Part shown: positions 38,301 through 47,221 of the stretch, piece by piece
How the letters are laid out: each line of letters starts with the position of its first letter
How positions within the stretch are numbered: position 1 is the stretch's first letter
Assembly: GCA_033964015.1 (NCBI GenBank)
Contig: CM066919.1
Location: forward strand, 868,001-932,000
Length of the DNA: 64,000 nucleotides
Direction: 5' to 3'
From: Scolanthus callimorphus
Lineage: Eukaryota; Cnidaria; Anthozoa; Actiniaria; Edwardsiidae
Program-made: the position numbers and the translations under genes
Notes under the pieces: generated by a model
What the model saw: only the letters and a program-made list of their open reading frames with translations
What the model was told of the DNA's origin: nothing
The model's database searches: none

Positions 38301-41300
38301 GCTCAAAAAGGGCGTGCGCGCACCACAAAAAGGGGATGTGTTTTTTAAAGTTTTGCAAAGCTTGGCCAATTTCCTAGATCCACCATATGACTGGTAGAAT
38401 ATAAGTCACGTTTGCGTTTTCTGTGCGTTCCTATTGGATGAGATCTTGAGTCATTGTTTAGTCAGCTAATGATTGGCTCAGGCCTAAACGCAAGGTTTTT
38501 TTGCCTCACTCACGACTGAAAACTTAGCGTTTACTTTTCGACAGTTATCTGAAATCTGCTCTATTGAATGAGAGTAATTCCTAACTTATTGTTTATCTTC
38601 TTACCTGGTAATCTCGAGCTTTCTCAAGCTGAACGTTTGCTGTCTCCACATGAACTGCTGTACTCTCCACATTGGCCTCAATGCTATCTGCAATATAACA
38701 CAGAAGCACATCCATAAACAAATGAAATTGAACAACAGACCAATTGCTATTTGAATAAAACGGTCAGGAGAATAAAACAAGTACTAGTACTACCTTGTTG
38801 CTGCTCACTATCTGTTACATCATAGATAGTGGGTAAGGGAGCCAATCATATTGCAGGATTTGTGATAGTATGTGAGTGGGTTTCACGTCAAAGTTAGTGA
38901 GTAGGGGAGCGAATCAGATTTCATGATTCATGATAGTATGCAAGTATTGGTATCTACTACGTGGTATATCACCTACCTATGACATCTCCTTGTTCATGGA
39001 CCATGTTAGCAAGATCACGGAAGATTTCATTCACACCAACGATGTCAGACTGAAAAGGAGAACAAGTAGCATAAATTTTAATAAGTAACAACTACTATGC
39101 ATCCCAGTAGACCGCGGACCTCACTTTTACGGCATAACAGCAGCTGCTTCAAATTGATTGCTTGGTTGCTTTTCATGTTCCACGTGATGTGTTGTTTATG
39201 TACCACGTGACTAACACTATTTGCCCGCCGTTAACTTCATTCGAGAGCAACACAACAAAGGATTCTATCATCAGCAAGCTGTGCGAACGTTGTGTTGTAT
39301 GTAAACTTGTCCCGAAGCTCGTTAACCTGTTGTCTTCGCTGCAACATGGTTTTACTGAGGGTAGATCATGCGTGACACAGCTTCTTGGAGTTCTTCACGA
39401 ATTGGGGGCAGCGTTGGATGCAGGGGAAGAAATTGACTTGATCTATCTTGACTTCAGCAAGGCGTTCGACTCTGTACCTCACGGTCGCCTACTTCATAAG
39501 CTTTCCTTATTTGGCATCGCGAGCTCACTTCACCAGTGGTTTGCCGACTATCTCACGGGCAGATCTCAGCGTGTTCTCTTGGACGGGGCCTTCTCACCCT
39601 GGGCACTAGTTACCTCAGGGGTTCCTCAGGGTAGCCTCTTGGCGCCTTTCTTGTTCCTCCTCTATGTAAACGATCTCCCCGAGGAGGCAAGCTCCACCGA
39701 GATGGCTCTGTACTCTGACGACGCTAAGTGCTACAAGATTATACGGTCCGCAGAGGATTTAGAAGTGCTCCAACGTGACTTAAACTCCATGTTTATTTGG
39801 ACCGAGCTTTGGGGCTCTCATATAACACAAATAAGTGCGAAAGTCTAAGAATATCTAGAAAGCGCAAAAGCAATGTCCCATCACTTGCGGCCAGTCCCTA
39901 TTTCCTGGGGGGTCATGCCCTAGCTGCTGTGCCCTCGCAGAAGGACCTCGGGGTCACAATCTCTTGCAACCTTACCTGGAGTCTGCATATTTCAATCATT
40001 GTCGCGAAGGCTAACCGCAAGCTCGGATTCTTGCGTCGGCACTGTAGCAAGCAAATAGGGGCTAGCCGCAAGAAACTGCTATACCTGTGTTTTGTGCGCA
40101 GCAACCTCGGTTACGCTAGCGAAGTCTGGGCGTCGCAGTCTTCAATAACAGATCTCAAGCTACTGGAGGGTGTTCAGAGGCGCGCCACGCGCTTCATTCT
40201 GGGGTGTCACTCGTATCATCAACTAAGACCCGACTACAAAACCCGGTTAATTCAGCTGCATCTCCTGGCAATTTCCTATTGGCTAGAGTGTAGGGACCTT
40301 TGTTTTTTTTTTACAAATGTCTGAATAGTTTAGTTGATTTCCAGAATAATGGTCATTTTTCTTTGTCTAGTGGTCGCACTAGAAGAGCACTCACTAACCT
40401 TAATCTCAGACCTATGCGTTTCCGCACTTCTCTTTTTAGAGACTCCTTTTTTAATAGAATCGTACCAATATGGAATAATCTCCCTCTTTCAATTAGGCAG
40501 TCTTCTAGTTACGCCATCTTCAAGGACCGTGTGAAGTTGTACTTTTTTGAAAAACTGAACAGTGACTTTCACCCCCAGCGGGTGCGTACATGAAAATCGA
40601 TCTGCCCCTATTGTAGATAGATCAACAACGCAAACTGCTGCGCGTGAGTTGCGCTGGAACTGTTTTTTCTCTTCTCTTTATTATCATTCATAACCTTTTT
40701 TAGTATTAGAAGTATGTATTGTTTGGATCGTGTTTGTATTTGTAATTAATGGGACTTACTTTTTTTGGGACTTCGTGTCCGTTAGTTTGCCCCTCATCTG
40801 TCAATGTCAATTTTAGTATCTTATATGTTTTATTGTTAGTAACTTTTTATATGGGTACAGATGAAATTCTCTAAATAAATAAATAAAATAAATAAATAGA
40901 TGCGCAAACCAAGGTGGTTTTATTGTGACATAAAATCTACTTGCTCAAACTTACCACCCAAAAGTATTGATTACCGTACGTAGTACATAAACAATGCATC
41001 ACGTGGTATACAAAAATTGGTCATGCAATCTATTTGAAGTAGTTGCCAGTGGGCTGAAAAAACGAGGGTTGCCGCAGTCTGTGCTAACAGTGGAGTGAGT
41101 GACATCAGGCCCCACACTACATATTACCATGCTTCACATATTCACTTGTAAAAATACACACCTCTAGTTGCCTGATAGCTCTTTCTCTCTCTTCAATCAG
41201 TTCTAAGTCAATTTCCTGCTCTGCTTGGACTTGTACACCTTCACCTCCACCGCCAGTCCTATAAAATTCAACATTGACTCTCAGGAGTGCTTGCACATGA

Positions 41301-44300
41301 CTGATCAGAAACAATACATATTGTATACCAATGACAAACTGATATTGTACATGTAGTTTTGGTGTCACAGATTATTGTTATTACCAGTACTCAAAATAAT
41401 GTGTGGTTCCAGAAAATGTCCCCCCCCCCACCCCATGGAAGGGTGTTGAAAAGTGACATCCCCACCCCTTCCAATGCCCTTCCATGGGGGGGGGGGGACT
41501 ATTTTCTGGAACCACATCAATTTTGCAAATGGAACTTTCTCTTTACTTGTCAAAGTCAATCAGTGTCTCCTCTCCCCTGTAACCACCCACTGGCTGTGAA
41601 AAAAATGGAAAAAGATTGTATGAACAAAGCTTAGCTTTACATTCTAATCAGCTCTGGATTACAATTTGTTTCTTAGTTTAGGTCCTTAGCTTATTCTGGT
41701 AAAATAATTTAGGCACTGGGAGAGACCTACACAATATCATATTAATAATGTCATCTCCTGTTTCCCTGTAATAAGTCCAATGATGAAACAATAGACCATT
41801 TTCAATAATTAACATTTTTTTAGGCTCAGGGAATAATAGAAAATTTGCATCAGCATCAAGCCTTGTATCCAGGTTATAATTTTTTAATATTTCAAAATTG
41901 GTCTCTTTTTACCTCCTCAAACCAAACATGCTTAGACATTTCACGCCAATATGGCAAATCCCAAGAAACCACTAAAAAGAAATGGCTGTATAGAACTACC
42001 ATGTGCGCTAATAGACAATTGGATGTCAACTTACCGTCTGAGACATTCCCATAGAAGCTGCTCGAGCCCTTGAAACATATTCTCTTTCCTTCTCAGCAGC
42101 AACCTATTCAAGCAACAAAGTCAGAGCCATTTATTAGGATGGCAAGGATGTAACAATTACACAGTACCAGGGGGTTGTTACCCGTTAAATTACATGTACA
42201 CGGAAATCATGAGGATGACAAATATTCCATTTCTCAAAACTCTGAAATTTTTTAGGCCCGATGAAATTGCATTTTTTTTTTTTTCAAGTTTCATGAAATG
42301 CAAAATTCGTCATCTGCATGCTTTTTGGGCAATTTATCATATTCAAGAAACAAACCCCAGGTCACAAGTCAGGAATGAAGTAATTAATAAATTATTCTGC
42401 ATTCCTGAACTTACTCTTTGTATTTTCTGAAAATTATTCAGCGAGGAGGAGAAATTGTTGGTGAGTTTGTCAATCTGTACTTTTCTTTGCCTCTGAAACA
42501 AAAGGGAAAAGCACAACATAAGTACTGAAGAAAATATTTTAATATTCATTAGAACATTGTGTTACATGGTATTGCAATGATGGAAACATGTAATTATACT
42601 TTATTTTTATTTTTTATTCTGACTCCCTTTCCATTGAAGGCTACTTTGTGGTCAGTTTTCTACAATATATTAGTTATTGACTGCTATTTAACAGCTATAT
42701 AAAAGCATGGACAGCATTCTCCATGAAGATACTTACCCTTTCACTTGGACTGTCTGAATCAAGGAGCATGTTTAACTGTTTTAAGAAAGAGTTTGTCTCT
42801 TTTGCAAGCTTCTGAGTTTCATGTTCATATTGTTGCCTAGAATTAGAATTAAATCAGACATTAATTATTAACGTCTGATTGTAATTTCCAGACCAGATCC
42901 ATAGTCCTGCCATGGAGGATAATATATAAATGATAAATTAATACTTAAAAAAATTTTCATTTGCTTTGAATGTTATCTTGGATTAAAACTAAGTTTTGAA
43001 CACACCCCCTTTGCTTTAGGTATCTCTTCTGGGTCAAATTTGTTTCATTTGGCATTCCTAACCTGAAAAAAGGGTGGAGTACCCAGTAACATCAGCCCTG
43101 CAGAAATCTCCTGGAAAGGCAGCATGTACAAAAGCAAGAGTTACAAATAGAAAAACTTACAGTTGTTTTGTGACGTCCTCAGCAGTCCCTACTTTATCTG
43201 TCAATCTCTGAATTCTGGACACTGCATCATAATAATAAATAAATTGTGTTTCTGTCATGGATGACATTTTCCCAATGAAGTGCTAATCAATATCCTTTTC
43301 TTTCTCCCTCCCTTGCCGTTTTGCTTGCCTGAGATCATTGTCTCATGTGATCATGATGATGGAAAATTATAAAGATCTGGATTTTATCATAGATTTTCAT
43401 TTTTATAAAAAGGGTCAAATTCTAATGTGTTTACTTCCACTTAGCATTTTCGCCTTGCACTCATGGTTACCTTGGATAAAATTTGTCACATTTTTGGCAA
43501 CAAATATGAAGGAATTCCTAGCCAACATTGTAACTACAATCATTTGAAAACTTACCATTATTGTTTATTTGTTGTATGTTGTTCCCAACACAGTTACTTA
43601 ATCGAGTAAACTCAGAATTTCCATTTCTTGAATAGTTTCCTGTAAACAAAGAAGCACTTGATCAAGCCATTCTCCATAATGTATATGCCTTTTACAAGAA
43701 ACCACTAAAAAGGGAAAGCCAGCACTTTAAGGCTAAATTGTGGTGTGTGGCTAAGAAAAATTGAAAAATACAATATTTGGATCAGGATTCAGGTACCGGT
43801 AAGAAATACAGGGCTCGACTCTAGCAGTAGTCTACTAGCCAAGCACAAGTAAAACTTTCATTTTGACAAGTGGATTTCATTTATTTACCGGTTACTAGCC
43901 ATCTTTGGCAACTTGATTGTTGCATTTAAAAGACAAACTTTCAAAATATTTTCAGTTTTTTCTCACTTCAAAAACGGTCAGAATAACAGGATGTAAAATG
44001 CAGGGGAGGGGGAGAACTCCTCAAAAAAATTGATTGATTGATTTTAACCCCAAGGGATTGCAAATTGGGTAAATGTAAAATGTAAATGTCTGAGACCGAC
44101 TCCGCAGACTTGCAGCTCGAAAGCTGAATTGAGATGGCAAATTAGATGCTGAAAATCCTAATGTTGTAAATTTAATTGTATACAAATAAATAAATAAAGT
44201 TGAAGTTGAATGTTGCTGCGGCCCTTGAGAAATTACCATCAAGTTGAAACAATTTATTCTGTTGTCACTGAATTTCTAGGTCACCTTTGCCGTGAGACCT

Positions 44301-46740
44301 AATGGATAGCAGACTCTTTGGACACCCCTAAGAGATAGCAGTTGGGAGAATCTTATACCCCAAGGGATAGGACTAGCACCCCTGTCTATTTTTATGGGCA
44401 GTCCGCTCCCCTTCCCCGGGTAAAATGATTTCACCATTGGCTGCAACCTTGATTGTGCATGACCAACGATTCAGATCCTAGTCTACTAAACAAACATTGA
44501 CATGTAGCTGGCTCACGTTCTTTTATTAAGTACAAGAAGTACCCTATAGCCCAGTGCTAGTAGAAAATATATCATGGCTAGTGAAGCCTGGTCATTTACT
44601 AGCCATTTGACTATTAAAGGAGACTCGCATGCTTATTTTTTGTACAACTCGTCAAAAAATAAGACTAATTCTAATCACCAAAAATACATACCGGGATTAA
44701 CCAAAATAGCAGTCCAGGTTTGGGAGGTGACCTGTTAAATCATTACACATCTATAGTCGTGTTTTTCTCTGTTATCAAGAAGATGGAATTGGATTGCGAT
44801 TTGAATTATTTGCCCGTCAGGCAAGCGTGCGAGTGCCCCTTAAGTTCAAAAGTTAAGATCGAGCCCTGAAATATAAAGATACACAGAGTGTAACATCCAT
44901 TCATACCTGCAGCTGGCCCTCTACTGCTGTATTCACCAAAGGACATATTGTTACCTGAGATAAAATATGGAAAACATTTCTATTCAAATTGTAGCTTTTT
45001 ATTTAAGCAATAAAAGTACTTTCCGTGTGCTCTCTGCTTTCTTACAAACACAAGGGGGATCTTGGGGGAACTGGCGAGTGTCTTTCAAGTTTTATCAGTT
45101 CGAGCAACATTCCCCGAGTGTTTGTAAGAAACCAGAGAGCACGCAGGAAGTATTTTTATTGCTTTTAGAAAATAACATACACACGCGCGACAGCGTTGTG
45201 TGACAATCGTGTTTCTCAGGTCTCTTACCAACACGCTTTTTAACCAATCAGAATGCGCACATTCACAATACAACATAGGTGTTATTTTCTAAATTATATA
45301 AAAAGGCTTTAATTCACCATAAATTTACATGACAAGGTAACAACACAGCTAAATGCCCTGATAGGCACATTTTTACTTCCCATAGTTATATACAGCCTCA
45401 ATGGTACTTTTAACCCCCTATTAATAGTTTGTACTGCTTCCATTAGGAATAGAGACCGATTATGCACCAGTCAATTGACAGCCCCGCACCCCCCCATTCG
45501 CGCATTAGCGGGGTACTAGCGGGGCTTTCGTACAGAATTCACACTACATTACTGCCCCGTTGGTCGGGAGATGCGCTTTCTTTCACGGCTTCCACACAGT
45601 ACATCGAGCGGGGAGTCACTCTCTTCCCCGGGACACAACACAACAGAAACCAACCCGCTTTCCGGACTGCTTCACCTCCATATGAACACCCCTTTACTTC
45701 ACAAAAGACACGACAAATACAGATTTTTGTTACTTGAATTTAACGTATTAAATTTTAATCTACACTAGCGAAAGTACATGCAAGTAGAAAAATATGGTTT
45801 TATTACGCTTTGCGATCGGCTGCGGCTGCATTGAAAACTGGGCACCATTGACATGACTCTTTTCAGTGAGTAAAAATCCTTTGTGTTATCTTCTAAATTC
45901 ATTGGGCAAGGAGCGCATTCACTCTTAATTATTACCCTGGGGACGGTGCATTCACCTCTCAGATTGTCCCCGCAAACCGAGGCGCTCACTGCCTTTCATT
46001 TGCCAAAAAGTGAATGCCCCGCTAATGCGCGAATGGGGGGGTACGGGGTTGTCAATTGACTTGTGCATTATATAATCACCAAAAATAAATTGTATAGGAA
46101 TGACGTGAATGTTTTCAGTGAGCGATGGGATAAATATAGATCATACATAACACATGACTGTTTTGCGACACGGTATCTTTTCTTTTTGGTTTTGAAATAA
46201 TGATTAACACAACTGACAGCTCAAAACAATTTGAGTTACTTGAATCAGGCTCAAGTTCTACAGGCCGAATTTGACACCGGTTTTCGAATAAGATTCGCTC
46301 CAGCAAGCTCAGTTTGAAAATGGAACGAGTAATGTCGTGCTTGAACTGAATTTATACTCATATTGATATAAAAGTTATCAACGACAATTAAAAAGCTATA
46401 AAGCAATACAGTAAGCAAAAAATATTGCACTACAAAATCGATTCAATAAAACAAGAATGATTTTGCTGATGAATCGAGCGAATTGATGTGTTCAGTTTCG
46501 AATACGTAAAACATTTCAACGTCAAAAATATTTTACCAGAAAACAACAGACTTAATTATGACATAAACCTCTCAGTCAAATAAAATGCTGTCTTTAAATG
46601 AAATATAGAATTATATATACTCACCAGCTGTTTATATTTTTCACAAAATACGACAACCTCTTTCCTGATACAACTTGTACTGCGGCTTCTTATGGTATCA
46701 GCGGCTTTACACAGCAAAATTACGTCACTGTATTATCCAT
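19074..46740 (-). CDS. STX12: syntaxin-7/12-like Qa-SNARE, with two alternative 3' exon sets
   Basis: Endosomal Qa-SNARE that pairs with Qb, Qc and R-SNAREs to fuse endosomes and lysosomes. Shared exons: 5' untranslated exon ending at 46625 (start near 46740 is a guess), then 44907-44954 (ATG at 44944-44946, MSFGEYSSRGPAAG), 43556-43639, 43161-43221, 42737-42836, 42415-42492, 42035-42103, 41547-41593, 41162-41258. These encode the Habc region (LAKETNSFLKQL, KVQIDKLTNNFSSSLNNFQK, EKEREYVSRARA) and the run-in to the SNARE motif (ELIEERERAIRQLE). The shared part ends in phase 0, and both terminal sets begin in phase 0. With the proximal set the protein is 274 residues, with the distal set 279; human syntaxin-7 and -12 are 261 and 276. 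RKKMC before the anchor favours syntaxin-12, but the 7/12 split may not apply to this lineage. Each terminal set has its own entry. Confidence 0.93.
20186..20314. mobile_element. MITE with CAGGGGCGTAGCTAG ends
   Basis: Ends CAGGGGCGTAGCTAG and CTGGCTACGCCCCTG are inverted repeats, and TATTG is duplicated on both sides (20181-20185, 20315-20319). A run of about 18 G follows the left end. A second member is at 59013-59191. CAGGGGCGTAGC-type ends are common in animal hAT-like or related non-autonomous elements. Confidence 0.8.
20380..23362. mobile_element. tandem pair of a minisatellite-bearing non-autonomous element
   Basis: A start block (ACTATATCCTCACTGCATAC plus about 50 bases) is at 20382-20455 and again at 20628-20698. 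An end block of about 100 bases, finishing in TTAGTATGCAGTGAGAATAG, is at 20530-20630 and again at 23265-23362. The order is start-end-start-end: a short copy of about 250 bases joined to a long copy of about 2.7 kb. Start and end tips are inverted repeats of about 20 bases. The long copy carries a hairpin near 20735-20812 (GGTTTCCAGCCGTG and inverse) and the minisatellite at 21515-22600. No protein is encoded. The architecture resembles non-autonomous Helitron-like elements with central tandem repeats, but family assignment is open. Confidence 0.65.
21515..22600. repeat. 47-60-base minisatellite, about 20 copies
   Basis: Units begin CCTTCCACGCACC and continue through GAGTGCGGAGTC, GCGCACACAATAT and a TATCACTTTTGTGATA palindrome. 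Early units are about 47-50 bases and later ones 59-60. Each unit has two potential small hairpins (CGCAC with GTGCG, TATCAC with GTGATA). The 60-base period is divisible by three, so both strands carry long repetitive ORFs that are not genes. Confidence 0.9.
24550..24800. repeat. dispersed repeat shared with 17740-18010
   Basis: TCCTTATTAGG...CCTTATTTGGAAGGTCTGTA and AGTACTTTTCCTCA are almost identical at the two sites and in the same orientation; later parts diverge. Non-coding, family not recognised. Confidence 0.6.
25452..25819. mobile_element. MITE with about 47-base inverted repeats
   Basis: TTTACTACCAAAACCGGTAG at the left and its inverse at the right (CTACCGGTTTTGGTAGTAAA) extend inward for about 47 bases with a few mismatches. 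The interior has short ORFs of no evident meaning. It appears nested inside a larger repeat bounded by GGTACCCAATTG near 25396 and CAATTGGGTACC near 25995. Confidence 0.7.
26352..26640. mobile_element. GTAGAAACCCACT MITE joined to an ACAATTAGAC palindrome
   Basis: The MITE (about 26352-26540) has ends TAGTAGAAACCCACTCGCAT and inverse. It is followed directly, through TACTAAAACAATTAGAC, by a hairpin to about 26632 whose arms read AGACTACTCGTTCTCGTTTT and inverse around GGCGCTACGCGCC. A fragment of the same MITE is at 15074-15120, and related sequence is at 36065-36270, 38800-38960 and 57109-57552. Confidence 0.7.
26650..30510. other. syntaxin intron with no convincing gene
   Basis: AT-rich sequence with scattered short ORFs. 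A CpG-richer patch at 27290-27480 includes AAGATGGCGGCGCG, typical of transcription starts, and could mark an unannotated plus-strand transcript. No splice-supported coding exon was found there. A direct duplication is at 29495-29880. Confidence 0.45.
29495..29880. repeat. tandem duplication of about 190 bases, two copies
   Basis: Copy one (about 29505-29690) and copy two (about 29698-29880) share AATTCAAATATACAGTGCAG, GATAGACAC, AGAAAAAATATGCA and CATTCCTTTCAGTTAA-like sequence in the same order, with small indels. Non-coding. Confidence 0.75.
30521..32197 (-). CDS. uncharacterised small three-exon gene model
   Basis: Not recognised. Exons 32105-32197 (ATG at 32195-32197, MENQTLARSGFSPSLDVDLT...), 31503-31787 and 30521-30664 (stop TAG at 30521-30523) all join in phase 0 and give 173 residues. 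Exon 2 has a good acceptor, a Ser/Pro-rich stretch and then a helical-looking segment, HRSLRERTMSMLPYLHLLHK followed by TPEQVHTLCEICYGL. Exon 3 reads VHLKWENLTELRRILKGMAA and ends in a basic tail. No signal peptide or membrane segment is seen. It lies on the same strand as, and inside, the syntaxin long-isoform intron. Exon 1 overlaps an inverted repeat shared with 32519-32550, so its N-terminus may be exonised repeat. Exon 2 is the best supported; the acceptor of exon 3 is weak. Confidence 0.4.
33548..33935. repeat. 32-base tandem array of GTGGAAATTCC units
   Basis: About 12 copies of CCCTGTGGAAATTCCA, the central ones spaced 32 bases apart by AAGTTGCACATGAATA. The core TGGAAATTCCA is palindromic. 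A related, more broken array is at 36488-36955, so the family was duplicated within this intron region. Confidence 0.85.
34389..34922. mobile_element. MITE with CTTCCCTGC(G/T)AGCAGAGGCC ends
   Basis: CTTCCCTGCGAGCAGAGGCC at the left is matched by its inverse (GGCCTCTGCTAGCAGGGAAG) at the right; about 530 bases in all. The short ORFs inside have no recognisable product. Confidence 0.75.
36488..36955. repeat. second GTGGAAATTCC array, split by a MITE
   Basis: Copies of CCTGTGGAAATTCCA at 36488-36505 and 36800-36955 flank an inverted-repeat element at 36525-36771 with TGGGCAATTCCAGAAA ends. Flanking sequence (GATAAAATACAAATTTCGAT and following) matches that after the 33548 array, so the whole block is a duplicated repeat. 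Confidence 0.75.
37572..39049 (-). CDS. STX12: syntaxin proximal terminal exons: canonical SNARE motif and anchor
   Basis: Exons 38977-39049, 38605-38687 and 37572-37664 (stop TAA at 37572-37574). They encode SDIVGVNEIFRDLANMVHEQ, then GDVIDSIEANVESTAVHVET and ANVQLEKARDYQ, then KASRKKMCC and a hydrophobic anchor ending IIWLSTK. The zero-layer glutamine is in HEQGD, and the spacing to the following core isoleucines (GDVIDSI) matches human syntaxin-7/12. Splice sites are standard and phases close with exon 41162-41258. This set is predicted to give the normal fusogenic protein. A LINE fragment lies in the intron just upstream. Confidence 0.93.
37698..38224. mobile_element. two adjacent MITEs of the GGGGCACTCGCACGC family
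   Basis: The first (37698-37950) has ends AAAGGGGCACTCGCACGCTT and an approximate inverse. The second (about 37946-38224) is a diverged relative (GGGGGCACTATCACG to GTGCCCCTTTAAAG). Both contain GATGGAATTGGAT(T)GCGATTT-like interior sequence, also seen at 44616-44845 and 60024-60298. They lie in the intron between the last two proximal syntaxin exons. Confidence 0.7.
39262..40901 (+). pseudogene. 5'-truncated LINE reverse transcriptase, frameshifted
   Basis: Encodes the C-terminal part of a non-LTR retrotransposon polymerase. Visible: SKLCERCVV, LLSSLQHGFTEGRSC, IDLIYLDFSKAFDSVPHGRL, SGVPQGSLLAPFLFLLYVND, the catalytic box as YSDDAK, then the C-terminal DLGVTISCNLTW and GYASEVWASQSS regions and a terminal SLFRDSFFNRIVPIWNNLP. 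It is read in three overlapping frames (39162-39848, 39797-40324, 40300-40593), so at least two frameshifts separate them and the copy is dead. The tail is (AAATA)n at about 40873-40901. Motif order suggests the Jockey/CR1 group. It lies antisense in a syntaxin intron. The 5' limit is approximate. Confidence 0.85.
41403..41516. mobile_element. MITE with GTGGTTCCAGAAAAT ends
   Basis: GTGTGGTTCCAGAAAATG and its inverse enclose C- and G-run sequence with internal complementarity, about 114 bases. It lies in a syntaxin intron close to exon 41547-41593. Confidence 0.65.
44616..44845. mobile_element. MITE, GGGGCACTCGCACGC family
   Basis: AAAGGAGACTCGCATGCTTA to AAGCGTGCGAGTGCCCCTTA, with the family interior ATGGAATTGGATTGCGATTT. 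Related to 37698-37950 and 60024-60298. It lies in the first coding intron of the syntaxin gene. Confidence 0.7.
45004..45164. mobile_element. foldback MITE, about 160 bases
   Basis: AAGCAATAAAAGTACTTTCC and TTTCTTACAAACAC at the left pair with GTGTTTGTAAGAAA and GGAAGTATTTTTATTGCTT at the right. A partial copy is at 16836-16966. Confidence 0.75.
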
Positions 46741-46858
46741 GACGTCACTAGCCTCGGTTCCGTTACCGTGACGTCATTTTATTAGATTCTAGTCTTTCTC
46801 GGTTAGCTTGATTTCGCAAACGCGCGTGACGAAGCGTGACACGATTCGCGTGACGTAT
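46720..46858. promoter_or_regulatory. shared STX12/STMND1 promoter with CRE sites
   Basis: Perfect TGACGTCA palindromes are at 46740-46747 and 46769-46776, with a near match TTACGTCA at 46720-46727 and TGACGTAT at 46851-46858. They lie between the syntaxin 5' untranslated exon (minus, donor at 46624) and the STMND1 gene (plus, ATG at 47222). CREB/ATF factors bind such sites. Head-to-head spacing of a few hundred bases suggests one bidirectional promoter. Confidence 0.6.
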
Positions 46859-47221
46859 ATCCGGTTTCAGTCTTGACAACCAAATCCCCTAGTAAACGTT
46901 GCTACGGGAACCGGAACTTTGATTATGAAGCCGTAGCAACAAGCGCGCTTTGCCGAATAAATTTCATTGTTTTATTCTGCACAGACCACTCGGTGTTGTT
47001 CTTCAAAGTATTTTCGACGCTCTCTCCTCCTAGAATTCTTAAAATCTAAAAGGTTTGTAGCAAAATACTTAAAATAGCGGCAAGATATTAGAGAGAATGG
47101 AGAGATTTCAGGATTTTACAAACAACTCTTGCTCCGCTCGCTTCACGAGTTTTTCATGGAGCCACACTTTGTGCTAATCGAATTCTTCTTCATTCCAACA
47201 GCTGTAGTTTATAGCTCCAAT

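Larger units (their letters stand above)
34943..39075 (-). repeat. proximal copy of the syntaxin segmental duplication
   Basis: Homologous, in the same orientation, to 18043-26350 (see that entry for matching blocks). It includes the canonical syntaxin terminal exons. Copy-specific insertions include 36065-36270, the array and MITE at 36488-36955, and two MITEs at 37698-38224. Confidence 0.8.

Noticed and set aside
39797..40593. Host genes in the 175- and 97-residue ORFs
   Set aside because: They continue the LINE reverse transcriptase reading frame after frameshifts.
47129..47221. N-terminal extension of the stathmin-like protein upstream of MGCSGS
   Set aside because: An acceptor-like CATTCCAACAG ends at 47201, and MGCSGSK is a strong acylation start, so the upstream open frame is probably intron.
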